Source of the DNA: Serratia sarumanii
GTDB taxonomy: Bacteria > Pseudomonadota > Gammaproteobacteria > Enterobacterales > Enterobacteriaceae
NCBI RefSeq assembly: GCF_029962605.1
Contig: NZ_CP124750.1
Location: forward strand, 248,001-312,000
Length of the DNA stretch: 64,000 bases
Direction of reading: 5' to 3'
Both the position numbers and the translations under genes were made by a program. The notes beneath the pieces are model-generated. The model saw only the letters and a program-made list of their open reading frames with translations, had not been told where the DNA came from and made no database searches. This document shows, one piece after another, positions 56,175 through 64,000 of the stretch (position 1 is the stretch's first letter; each line of letters opens with the position of its first letter).

Positions 56175-58268
56175 ATGGGCAAGCATTTTGCGGCTCAACG
56201 GCATGAAAGCGTAGGAAACGGGGAAAAAGCGGGAATGAAAGCCATTGGGGCGTTTTCCTCCGTATTTTTAGGGGTTTGTTCACTGGCGATCGGTAACGTC
56301 AACGCGGCGGAAACGAAGAGCAACGAAACCTACCAGGACGCGGAAACGCTGCTGGTTACCGGTGAGAAGGTCAAACGTTCTATTTTCGACACCAGTTCCA
56401 GCGTGCAGGTGTTCGACAGCAACCGCATCGCATCGATGCCCGACGCAGTGCAGATCCCCGATCTGCTGCGCATGACCCCCAACGTGGTGGATCTGGGCAT
56501 CGGCAACGAACTTCCGACCGTGCGCGGTATCGACGGTTCCGGTCCGAACGTCGGCGCCAACGCCTTCCTCAGCGGCACCCGCCCGCGCCTCAACCTGTCG
56601 TTGGACGGCCGTTCGCTGACCTATAACGAACAGGCGTTCGGCCCGCAGTCGCTGTGGGATCTGGATCGCGTTGAAGTGTTCCTCGGCCCGCAAAGCTACA
56701 TTCAGGGGCGCAACGCCATCGCCGGCGCCATCGTCATGGCCAGTAAAGATCCGACCTTCGAGTGGGAAAGCGCCTTCAAGGGCGGCGCCGGCAACCAACA
56801 CTCTTCGCAACTGGCCGCCATGGCGTCCGGCCCGCTGGTGGAAGATCAGTTGGCGTTCCGCGTGAGCGTCGATCGCCAGCGCCGCCGCAGCGAGGCCGAT
56901 CTGCCGGCCTATGCGCCGGTGGGCGATCCGCGCGAAGTGGAAGCCACCACCGCCCGCGCCAAGCTGTTGTTCAATCCGGCCGGCTTGCGCGACCTGACTA
57001 CCAAACTGACCTTTAACCATTTCGGCAGCACCGCACCACAGAACGAAAGCCTCAACCCGCAGCCGCACCCAACCAATCCGCGCCACGATCCGCGCCGCGC
57101 CGTGTTCAAAAGCAACATGAACAGCACCATCTGGGATCTGGCCTGGGAGGCCTCCGATGCGCTGACGTTGGAAAACCGCGTTATCTATACCGATTTCAAC
57201 ATCAACCGTCCTACCGCTTACAACATCCAATACGCCGAGATTGACGGCCAGGAAGTTCACGTAGAGCCGGTGGTGCGCTTCGGCGGCGCGGACAGCCGCC
57301 TGCACGGGCTGGCTGGGCTGCGTTATTTCCACGGTACGCAGGATGAGTTCGTCAACATCTTCGGCGGATCGACCTTCAAGGATAAAACCGATACCCATTC
57401 GGCGTTCGCTGAGCTGACCTATGCGCTGACGCCGCAGGTGGACGTGACCGCCGCCAGCCGTCTGGAACGCGAACACCGCCGCCGCGACGGCGGCAGTCAG
57501 GCGGTGCGTATCGACTTCGATGAAACCTACACCGTGTTCCTGCCGAAGCTGGACGTGGCCTGGAAACCGACGGATACCCAAACCTACGGCGCCAAGATCG
57601 CGCGCGGCTATAACGCCGGCGGCGGCGGCATCACGATCGGCACGCCGGTGGTCAGCTATACCTACGGTTCCGAGTATGTGTGGAACTATGAGCTGTACAC
57701 CCGCCATCACCTGAAAGACGCCAACGTGGTGCTGACGGGTAACATCTTCTACAACGATTACAAAGACATGCAGCTGCCGTACTCGTTGGGTGAGAACTCC
57801 AGCGTGATCCGCAACGCCGACAAGGTGGAAACCTACGGCGCGGAAATCGGCGCCACCTGGCAGCCGCGTTGGGACTTTGAGCTGTTCGGCAACCTCGGCC
57901 TGCTGAAAACCGACATCAAGAAATTCTCGGGCAGCGGCGTGGAAGGGCATGAGCTGGCGCGCGCACCGGCTTACACCGCCAATATGGGCGCCAAATATCA
58001 GTTCCTGAAAGGGTGGGAGCTGAGCAGCAACGTGGCGTTTTCGGACTCCTATTACTCGGCGTATGACAACGATTCGCGCGGGCGTATCGGCTCCTATTGG
58101 ACGGCCAACGCCCAGCTGGCTTACACCTTCGACTACGGCCGCGCCACGCTGTATGCGAAAAACCTGTTTGATTCCGACCGCCGCGAGATGGTCAGAAGTA
58201 ATGACATCTACACGGCGACCCTGCAGCGAGGCCGCCTGGTCGGCGCGGCGGTTGAGCTGAATTTCTAA
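56175..58268 (+). CDS. TonB-dependent outer-membrane siderophore receptor
   Basis: 697-aa receptor. The start at 56175 has a strong SD (AAGGAG) and gives an unusually long polar n-region (about 20 residues) before the hydrophobic core MKAIGAFSSVFLGVCSLAIG; cleavage is probably after NVNA. Then TonB box ETLLVTG (about 57-63), plug domain (SIFDTSS...VRGIDGSG...LWDLDRVEVFLGPQS, about 68-180), and a barrel ending in AAVELNF with the terminal Phe. By context it imports the ferric form of the siderophore made by the flanking genes; it is of the ViuA/FyuA-like kind rather than FepA, a judgement by eye. Confidence 0.85.
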   Translation: MGKHFAAQRHESVGNGEKAGMKAIGAFSSVFLGVCSLAIGNVNAAETKSNETYQDAETLLVTGEKVKRSIFDTSSSVQVFDSNRIASMPDAVQIPDLLRMTPNVVDLGIGNELPTVRGIDGSGPNVGANAFLSGTRPRLNLSLDGRSLTYNEQAFGPQSLWDLDRVEVFLGPQSYIQGRNAIAGAIVMASKDPTFEWESAFKGGAGNQHSSQLAAMASGPLVEDQLAFRVSVDRQRRRSEADLPAYAPVGDPREVEATTARAKLLFNPAGLRDLTTKLTFNHFGSTAPQNESLNPQPHPTNPRHDPRRAVFKSNMNSTIWDLAWEASDALTLENRVIYTDFNINRPTAYNIQYAEIDGQEVHVEPVVRFGGADSRLHGLAGLRYFHGTQDEFVNIFGGSTFKDKTDTHSAFAELTYALTPQVDVTAASRLEREHRRRDGGSQAVRIDFDETYTVFLPKLDVAWKPTDTQTYGAKIARGYNAGGGGITIGTPVVSYTYGSEYVWNYELYTRHHLKDANVVLTGNIFYNDYKDMQLPYSLGENSSVIRNADKVETYGAEIGATWQPRWDFELFGNLGLLKTDIKKFSGSGVEGHELARAPAYTANMGAKYQFLKGWELSSNVAFSDSYYSAYDNDSRGRIGSYWTANAQLAYTFDYGRATLYAKNLFDSDRREMVRSNDIYTATLQRGRLVGAAVELNF

Positions 58269-58280
58269 CGCTATCGCGAT

Positions 58281-58307
58281 GACGGGGGACGAATGTCCCC
58301 CGTTTTA
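58281..58307 (+). terminator. Hairpin between receptor and NRPS gene
   Basis: ACGGGGGAC / GTCCCCCGT stem, loop GAAT, then TTTAT, 13 nt after the receptor stop and 40 nt before the next start. It may be an attenuator giving more receptor than NRPS transcript. Confidence 0.6.
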
Positions 58308-58346
58308 TGCGCTATCCCGGCACGGCCGGGCAGAGGAGATAACGCA

Positions 58347-61256
58347 GTGATCGGTGATTTTGACAGCATTCTGAGCGATGAAGAGGCCCAGCGGCTGGAG
58401 AGCGCGTTTCAGGCGCTGGGCGCGGCGTCGGCGAGCGGCGAGCGGCCGGTGAGCGAAGCCGAAGAGCGGGCATGGTTTGCCCATCTGCAGCAGGGTGACG
58501 CACGCGGGCAGCGGGCGTTGGCCTGGCGTTTGACGGGGGATGTGGATATCGCCCAATTGACGGCGGCGCTGCAGGCGCTGGTGCGGGAAACGCCGGGCGT
58601 GGACGTGCGCTACGTTTTTGATGACGAAAACGGCCTGGTGAAACGCCCCGCCGGCTCGGCGCCGTTGCCGGTGAGCCTTCGTCAGGTGGCGGACGAACAA
58701 CAGGCCATTTGTCGCCTGCTGCAAGCGCAGGCAACGCCGTTTGTACTGGAAAGCGAAGCGCCGCTGCGCTGCCTGCTGTTGCTCACGCCGGGCGATAACG
58801 TGATTTTGGGCGTGGTCTTGCATGACATCCTGGCGGAAACGCTGCCGTGGCGTCATCTGCCGGCGATGCTGTCCGCCTGTTATAACGGGGACGCGATGCC
58901 TCTGCCTTTCGCGGCGGAGCCGGTCGAGCTGGCGGAAACTCCGGAGCCGCAGTTGCCGTGGGTGCGCCAGGCGGTCTCACTGCAGGATTATCGCAGCCCG
59001 GCGCAGCGCGCTGAAGCCTTACCGCCGGTGGGCGCGCGCGTGGTCACGCGCATTGCGCGCTCGCTGTTGCCCGCCAACGACACGCCGCGGGCGCTGCTGG
59101 CGGCGGTGGCGGCGCGGTTTGCCGAGTTCGTCGCCGCGCAGGCCGGCGGGCAAGCGGTGCAGCTGTGCGTGCCGGCAGCGGATACGGCGGAGTGCGTCGG
59201 CCTGGAGCTGGGCCTGACGGCACCGCCGCTGATGCGCCTGACCGTACAGCATGGCGAGGGCGACGCCGGGCAGCGGCTGCTGGCGCAAACCGTGGCTGAA
59301 CAGCCGGATCCGCAACGGGCGCAGCTGCTGGTGGCCTGGCGCGACGATCTGGCCGCAGAGTGGCGGCTGGAAGGCGTTCACGCCGAACGCCTGTTGCTGC
59401 CGCCGCTGCATACGCCGTTTGAGCTGGCGCTGCTGCTGGAGTTGCCGGAGGAGGAAGCGCTGACGCTCGAGCTGGTCACCGATCCGCGCCTCTCTCCGCA
59501 CGCGGCGCCTTTCCTGCTGGAGCAGTTCAGCGCCTTCCTGGCCGGGCAGCGGAGTGCCGTCGCATTGCCGGCGGCTGAGTCCGTTTCCCCGGCGATGGCC
59601 GCGCCGGCGGCGAACGGCGACGCGGACGAAAGCGTTGCACCGCTGATTTTGCAGGAGTTCCGTGAGGCGCTGGTGGCGCCGGAAATGACCCTGGATGAAG
59701 ACTTCTTCGATCGCGGCGGCCATTCGCTGGTGGCCACCCGGGTGATCGGCCGTTTGCTGAGCCTGCATCAGATCGAAATCAACATTAACGATCTGTTCAG
59801 CCATCCGACGGCGCTCGGGTTGGCGGGCTATGCCAAACGCCTGAACGTTGCGCAGCCGAATGCCGCGGTGGCTACCGCCGACGATCATGATCGGGCGCAG
59901 GCACCGCTGTCGCTGGCGCAGGAATCGCTGTGGAAGGTGTATGAAGCCTTCGGCCATGACGAGATTTTCAACCTGCCGTTCTCTCTGCGCTTCTTCGATG
60001 CGGTGGATGAAACGGCGCTGCGTCAGGCGTTTATCGACGTCATGACTCGCCATACCGTGCTGCGTTCACGCTTCGTCGAGCAGCAGGGCGCGGTGGTGCA
60101 GGTGGTGGTGCCGGCCGCCGAACTTTCGGAGTACCAGTGGTTCCGCTTCTCCCACGAGACGCCGGCGGGCAACGCCGCCGCCCTGTTGGCCGACGCTGGC
60201 CAGCACCGGTTCGATCTGGCCGCCGAGCTGCCGCTGCGCGTCACGCTGCTGCGCGATGCGGACAACGGTCAGCAGCTGCTGTCGCTGCTGTTCCACCATG
60301 TGGTGCTGGATGAATGGTCGCTCAACCTGATGATGGATGAATTGGGCGTCGCCTACCGCCATCGCGTCGTCGGCCAGGCGCCGCAGTGGAGCGGGCAGCC
60401 GCCGCAGTTCCACACCTTCGCCCGGCAGCAGCGGGCCTCCGGGGTGCAGCAGCAACATCTGGACTACTGGCTCGACGCGCTGCGCGGCGCGCCGGTCGGC
60501 CAGCCGATCTTCCGGCAAGAGCCATCCACCCACCCGGCGGTGCCGGCACCGGCGGACGTCAACGGCGGCTGGCTGGAGTTCGAGGTCGATCCCGCCGTGG
60601 CGGAAGGCCTGTATCAGCTCGCCCGCCGCAACAACGCTTCGCTGTTCAACGTGGTGTATGCCGGGATTACCTCGGCGCTGCGCCTGCTTGGCGGCCCGGC
60701 GGATCTGTTGGTGGGCACCTCGACCTCCGGCCGTAACGACGCCGAGTTCTTCGATACCGTCGGCTACTTCACCACCGTGGTGGTGCACCGCGTGCGCTTC
60801 GACGAGGGGCTGACGGTGGCCGGGTTGGTCAGCCAGGTGAAAAACACCATCAACGGCTCGCTGCCGTACACCGATATTCCGATCGATCTGGTGGAGGAAG
60901 GGCTGTTCGGTGTGGACGCCGACCGCAAGAACCACATGTTCGAAGTGTTCATCCAGATCCACAGCCGCATCAAGCTGAACGGCGAGTTCCGGCTGCAGGA
61001 CGGCAGCGCGATCGCCTACCGCCAGGTGGAGCCGGAAAAAGCCGAGTCGCTGCTTGGCCTGCAGTTTGAGGTGATGGAAGACGATCTGGCCGGGGCGAAA
61101 TCCCTGCGGGTGATGATGACCTATCGCCAGGATCACTACAGCCGGGAGCAGGCCAATCTGATCGCCGACGGCGTTCAGCACGTCTTTACCCAGTTTGCGC
61201 AGCACATCGCTGGCGATATCGCTCTGGCGGCGCTGCCGCCCGGGCCGCAGGCATGA
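58347..61256 (+). CDS. NRPS: degenerate condensation - carrier - condensation protein
   Basis: 969-aa protein equivalent to the C1-PCP-C2 part of VibF. The start is GTG 58347 with SD GAGGAG; upstream codons are not similar. Residues ~40-410 are a condensation fold whose active motif HHxxxDG is replaced by LHDILAE (158-164), so it should be inactive, like the dispensable C1 of VibF. Residues ~430-500 are an intact carrier domain (DEDFFDRGGHSL, phosphopantetheine Ser460). Residues ~518-960 are an active-looking condensation domain, HHVVLDE at 650-656 (Glu in place of the usual Gly). Expected role: hold the DHB-oxazoline acyl chain and transfer it to the amine of the VibH product, releasing the siderophore without a thioesterase. 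Confidence 0.85.
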   Translation: MIGDFDSILSDEEAQRLESAFQALGAASASGERPVSEAEERAWFAHLQQGDARGQRALAWRLTGDVDIAQLTAALQALVRETPGVDVRYVFDDENGLVKRPAGSAPLPVSLRQVADEQQAICRLLQAQATPFVLESEAPLRCLLLLTPGDNVILGVVLHDILAETLPWRHLPAMLSACYNGDAMPLPFAAEPVELAETPEPQLPWVRQAVSLQDYRSPAQRAEALPPVGARVVTRIARSLLPANDTPRALLAAVAARFAEFVAAQAGGQAVQLCVPAADTAECVGLELGLTAPPLMRLTVQHGEGDAGQRLLAQTVAEQPDPQRAQLLVAWRDDLAAEWRLEGVHAERLLLPPLHTPFELALLLELPEEEALTLELVTDPRLSPHAAPFLLEQFSAFLAGQRSAVALPAAESVSPAMAAPAANGDADESVAPLILQEFREALVAPEMTLDEDFFDRGGHSLVATRVIGRLLSLHQIEININDLFSHPTALGLAGYAKRLNVAQPNAAVATADDHDRAQAPLSLAQESLWKVYEAFGHDEIFNLPFSLRFFDAVDETALRQAFIDVMTRHTVLRSRFVEQQGAVVQVVVPAAELSEYQWFRFSHETPAGNAAALLADAGQHRFDLAAELPLRVTLLRDADNGQQLLSLLFHHVVLDEWSLNLMMDELGVAYRHRVVGQAPQWSGQPPQFHTFARQQRASGVQQQHLDYWLDALRGAPVGQPIFRQEPSTHPAVPAPADVNGGWLEFEVDPAVAEGLYQLARRNNASLFNVVYAGITSALRLLGGPADLLVGTSTSGRNDAEFFDTVGYFTTVVVHRVRFDEGLTVAGLVSQVKNTINGSLPYTDIPIDLVEEGLFGVDADRKNHMFEVFIQIHSRIKLNGEFRLQDGSAIAYRQVEPEKAESLLGLQFEVMEDDLAGAKSLRVMMTYRQDHYSREQANLIADGVQHVFTQFAQHIAGDIALAALPPGPQA

Positions 61257-61303
61257 CGTTGTTTCACTCTAACCGAAAGCATGATTTTCAAGGAGATAAA
61301 AGG

Positions 61304-62536
61304 ATGTCTGGAACCCTAGCAACCCCGCGCGCGTTACTGTCGCTGCTGGTGGCGGCCTCTCTGGTGGTCGCCGGCGCTGCGCAGGCCGACGATGCCGGCA
61401 TCAAACCGCAGGACATCAAGCGCGAGGCGCTGTCGTCGGCGGTGGTGGAGATGGCCTACAGCACCTCGCAACAGGCGTTGTTCGTCAGCGCGCCGGACTG
61501 GAAGGAAGAGGCGCGCTCCCGCGTGCTGCGGCTGGATCCCAACACCCTGGCGATCAAGGCGGAGATCCCGCTGCAGGTGAAAGGCTTCGGCGTGGCGCTG
61601 AACGATGCGGGCAATCGCCTGTACCTGACTCAGGGCTTCAACGGCGAAGTCGGGGTGGTGGACACCACCACCAACCACGCGCTGGGCAGCATCAAGCTGC
61701 TGGACAAAGCGGTGCTGGAGCAGGCCTACAAGCAGGCGGGCATCAGCGGCAAGCGCCTGGACTTCCTGCTGGCGGAGTTGAAGAAGTTCAAAATCACCGA
61801 GGACTACCTGTACCGCATTCGCGAGATCAAGTATGACGCGCAAAGCGGCCGCTTGTTCCTGCCGGGGCTGGGCTTCGGCGTCGACAGCGTGCTGTACGTG
61901 GTCGATACCAAGGCCGGCAAGCTGGAGAAAGTGATCCCGGGCTTCGGCTACAACGCGGTGGGTATCACATTGGATGAGAAGGGCCGCCGGGTATTCGTCT
62001 CCAACATGCAGGGGCAGGTGATCACCCTGAACGCCGACACGCTGGCGATCACCGCCACCCACGAAGTGCAGGCCGATCAGCTGCTGAATCTGGTGTATGA
62101 TCCGGCGAGCAATCGTCTGCTGGGTGTCGATCAGGGTATTGATCGCGATAACTACCGCAATCATCATCTGGGGCACGACTACGTGAAGCGCAGCAGCGGC
62201 CACCGGGTATTCGCGCTGGATGCGGACAGCGGCAAGGTACTGGCCAGCGAGCTGACGGATGAGGTGCCGATCGGCCTGCTGCTCGACGAGCGCAGCCAGC
62301 GGCTGTACGTCGCCAACCGCAAAGGCGTGCGCGTGGATCACGGCGCCGGGACGCTGACGGTGTTCGACGCCAAGACGCTTAAGCGTCTGCAAACCGTAGA
62401 TCTGCCGCCGCACCCTAACAGTCTGGCGTTGGATCCGAAAGGCGACGCGCTGTTCGTGACGGTGAAAAACGACGGCGCTTCCACCAAGGCCGGCAAGCCG
62501 GAAAGCGTGGTGCGTATTCAGCTGCACACCAACTAA
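61304..62536 (+). CDS. Exported YncE-like beta-propeller protein
   Basis: 410-aa protein with a signal peptide (ALLSLLVAASLVVAGAAQA, cleavage near residue 28) and repeated ~40-residue blades: RVLRLDPNTLAIKAEI, YLTQGFNGEVGVVDTTT, VLYVVDTKAGKLEKVI, VFVSNMQGQVITLNADTL, RVFALDADSGKV, and YVANRKGVRVDHGAGTLTVFDAKTLKRL. This is a seven-bladed propeller of the YncE type. A helical insertion (about residues 135-175) lies between two blades. The strong SD AAGGAG fixes the start at 61304, 47 nt after the NRPS gene. Context suggests a periplasmic role in siderophore or iron handling, which is unproven; in E. coli yncE lies next to TonB-receptor gene yncD. Confidence 0.8.
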   Translation: MSGTLATPRALLSLLVAASLVVAGAAQADDAGIKPQDIKREALSSAVVEMAYSTSQQALFVSAPDWKEEARSRVLRLDPNTLAIKAEIPLQVKGFGVALNDAGNRLYLTQGFNGEVGVVDTTTNHALGSIKLLDKAVLEQAYKQAGISGKRLDFLLAELKKFKITEDYLYRIREIKYDAQSGRLFLPGLGFGVDSVLYVVDTKAGKLEKVIPGFGYNAVGITLDEKGRRVFVSNMQGQVITLNADTLAITATHEVQADQLLNLVYDPASNRLLGVDQGIDRDNYRNHHLGHDYVKRSSGHRVFALDADSGKVLASELTDEVPIGLLLDERSQRLYVANRKGVRVDHGAGTLTVFDAKTLKRLQTVDLPPHPNSLALDPKGDALFVTVKNDGASTKAGKPESVVRIQLHTN

Positions 62537-62553
62537 CTGAATATAAATATAAA

Positions 62554-62578
62554 AAAGGGGCGCCGCGGCGCCCCTTTG
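62554..62578. terminator. Bidirectional terminator
   Basis: AAAGGGGCGC / GCGCCCCTTT with a short loop between convergent propeller and FepA-like genes, with A-rich and T-containing flanks that could serve both strands. Confidence 0.88.
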
Positions 62579-62594
62579 TCATTGGGTCATGTCA

Positions 62595-64000
62595 TCAGAA
62601 GTGGGTGTTGATGCTCATGTAGTAGGTGCGGCCCGGTTCGTTGTAGGTGGCCGCGCCTGCACCGGCGATGTTGATCGCGCCGGTGTTCGGATCGCCCACG
62701 TTCTGCGCGTTGCCGGCGCGGAACTGGCGTTTGTCGAACAGGTTATCGATGCCGGCGGTGAGGCTGACGTTTTTGGTCAGGTCATAGGTCGCGCTGGCGC
62801 CGACGACGGCATAAGGGCTGACCTCGCGGGTTTCGCCGCCGGTGGCCGGTTTACCCTGGTAGTTGTACTTCTTCGGCTTCTGACGGCCGTACCAGGTCAG
62901 GGTGGACTGCATCGACAGATCCTGCGTGGCCTGCCAGCTGAGGGTCGAGTTGACGGTGAACTTCGGGATCACCGACAGGTAATCGCCGGTGGTCTTGTTC
63001 TTGTTCTCGATCATGTAGGTGGCGTTGTTGCTCCAGGTGACGGTCTCGCTGACCGGCACGTTCAGCGAGCCTTCCAGCCCTTGCACCACCGCTTTCGGCA
63101 CGTTTTCCCACTGATAGACCGCCGTGCCGGTGCTGCTGGTGGCGATGCGAGAGTTACCCGCCTCAATCTTGTTGTGGTAATCGTTGCGGAAGTAGGTCAC
63201 GCCGGCCAGCCAGCCTTCGTTATGGAATTCCAGCCCGATCTCTTTGTTGACGCTGGTCTCCGCCTTCAGATCGTCGTTGCCCAGCAGGTAGCAGCCGTTT
63301 TTGGTATCGCTGCCGGCACATCCCTGGCCTTTGCTGTACAGCAGATAGTTGCCGTTGGTCTGGAACAGCGTCGGCGCTTTGTAGGAACGCGCGATGCCCA
63401 TCTTCAGCGTGAAGTAGTCGCCCAGTTCCTGCGACAGGTTCAGCGCCGGGCTCCAGTTATTGCCGGATTCCGAATGCAGATCGTAGCGCAGGCCCGGCGT
63501 CAGCATGGTGGTGTCGGTCAGTTCAATGTTGTCTTCGGCGAACAGCGAGAAGATATGCGCGGAAGCATAAGGGCTGCGCGTACCGGTAGTCATGCCGGGA
63601 ATGGTGCCGCCCATCAGCGTTTGGCTGGTGGACGTGCCGTCTTTCATCCGCTGCTGGGTCCACTCGGTGCCCAGAGTGGCGGTCTGGGCAACGCCCAGTT
63701 CAAACGGCACGCTGACTTCGCTGTGCGCCAGGAAGTCGTCCAGCTTGGTGGTGCCGAAGCCGGTGTTTTTGGTGTCGAAGATGCCTTCGGTGCCGCCGGC
63801 CAGCCCTTCGTTCAGGCGGGTGTTGCGGGTGCGCTCAAACTGCACGTAGTTGTTGGTGCTCACGCCGTTGTCCCAGGCGCCGCGGTGGGTCAGGCCGAAG
63901 GTTTCACGGTAGATGCGGTTGGTCTCTTCGCCGTAGTTGCTCTGCACCAGGGCGTTGGTGTTGGTGTTCTGGGTATCGCCGGCGTACAGGTTGCCCTGGC
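62595..64000 (-). CDS. fepA: FepA-like TonB-dependent receptor (C-terminal part)
   Basis: The frame is open to the right edge (about 468 codons here), so the plug and the barrel start lie outside. The visible part has GNLYAGDTQNTNT at the edge, YGEETNRIYRETFGLTHRG, SPYASAHIFSLFAEDNIEL, and LTPGLRYDLHSE, then the terminal YYMSINTHF with C-terminal Phe. This pattern is that of the FepA/PfeA/IroN catecholate receptors, most like FepA. Two Cys (GCAGSDTKNGCYLL) probably form a loop disulfide. It points to an enterobactin-like gene set beyond the window, which could supply 2,3-dihydroxybenzoate. Confidence 0.88.
   Translation of the reverse strand, partial: QGNLYAGDTQNTNTNALVQSNYGEETNRIYRETFGLTHRGAWDNGVSTNNYVQFERTRNTRLNEGLAGGTEGIFDTKNTGFGTTKLDDFLAHSEVSVPFELGVAQTATLGTEWTQQRMKDGTSTSQTLMGGTIPGMTTGTRSPYASAHIFSLFAEDNIELTDTTMLTPGLRYDLHSESGNNWSPALNLSQELGDYFTLKMGIARSYKAPTLFQTNGNYLLYSKGQGCAGSDTKNGCYLLGNDDLKAETSVNKEIGLEFHNEGWLAGVTYFRNDYHNKIEAGNSRIATSSTGTAVYQWENVPKAVVQGLEGSLNVPVSETVTWSNNATYMIENKNKTTGDYLSVIPKFTVNSTLSWQATQDLSMQSTLTWYGRQKPKKYNYQGKPATGGETREVSPYAVVGASATYDLTKNVSLTAGIDNLFDKRQFRAGNAQNVGDPNTGAINIAGAGAATYNEPGRTYYMSINTHF

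Overview
This window is a chromosomal segment of an enterobacterium, most probably Serratia and close to S. marcescens. The evidence is E. coli-like gene order over long stretches (rrn - murB - birA - coaA - thrU/tyrU/glyT/thrT - tufB - secE/nusG - rplKAJL - rpoBC - thi - rsd/nudC - hemE - nfi - yjaG - hupA - yjaH - purD/purH - rrn), near-identical core proteins, and a vibriobactin/serratiochelin-type siderophore locus. All coordinates and motif assignments come from reading the sequence; no database search was run.

Layout. 1-560: 3' end of an rrn operon (23S tail, 5S, terminator). 885-4647: murB-birA, convergent coaA, and a GNAT gene. 5001-19414: the translation/transcription core, with four tRNAs, tuf, secE-nusG, the L11-L1-L10-L12 genes with their leader RNAs, and rpoB-rpoC. 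19507-22458: a four-gene accessory block between rpoC and thiH. It holds a GNAT, a periplasmic cofactor-less molybdopterin-domain protein, a membrane histidine kinase, and a convergent response regulator with an N-terminal HTH. 23196-28635: thiCEFSGH on the minus strand behind a TPP riboswitch. 28914-36853: rsd/nudC, hemE, nfi, yjaG, hupA, yjaH and purHD, with a PurR box upstream of purH. 37149-42864: a complete rrn operon (P1, P2, 16S, tRNA-Ile, tRNA-Ala, 23S, 5S) whose distal end carries a run of small palindromes and a 67-nt remnant of a second 5S end plus terminator. 42982-49209: acetate uptake and activation (acs-yjcH-actP) and gltP.

49363-64000 is an iron-acquisition island with Fur-like palindromes. 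It encodes a VibH-like free-standing condensation (amide synthase) domain, and a VibF-like assembly line apparently split over three genes: a Cy protein; a Cy-A protein; and a degenerate-C / carrier / C protein. A TonB-dependent receptor, a secreted YncE-like beta-propeller and, at the right edge, the C-terminal part of a FepA-like receptor complete it. By family logic it joins 2,3-dihydroxybenzoate, a threonine-derived oxazoline and a diamine or polyamine, as in vibriobactin, vulnibactin, photobactin and serratiochelin. DHB synthesis/activation genes, a PPTase and an exporter are not in the window and must lie elsewhere.

The points most worth following are: (i) both Cy-containing proteins end in carrier-like folds that lack the phosphopantetheine serine, leaving one apparently usable carrier domain (Ser460 of the third protein); (ii) the kinase/periplasmic-protein/HTH-regulator block; (iii) the scarred 5S end of the second rrn operon.
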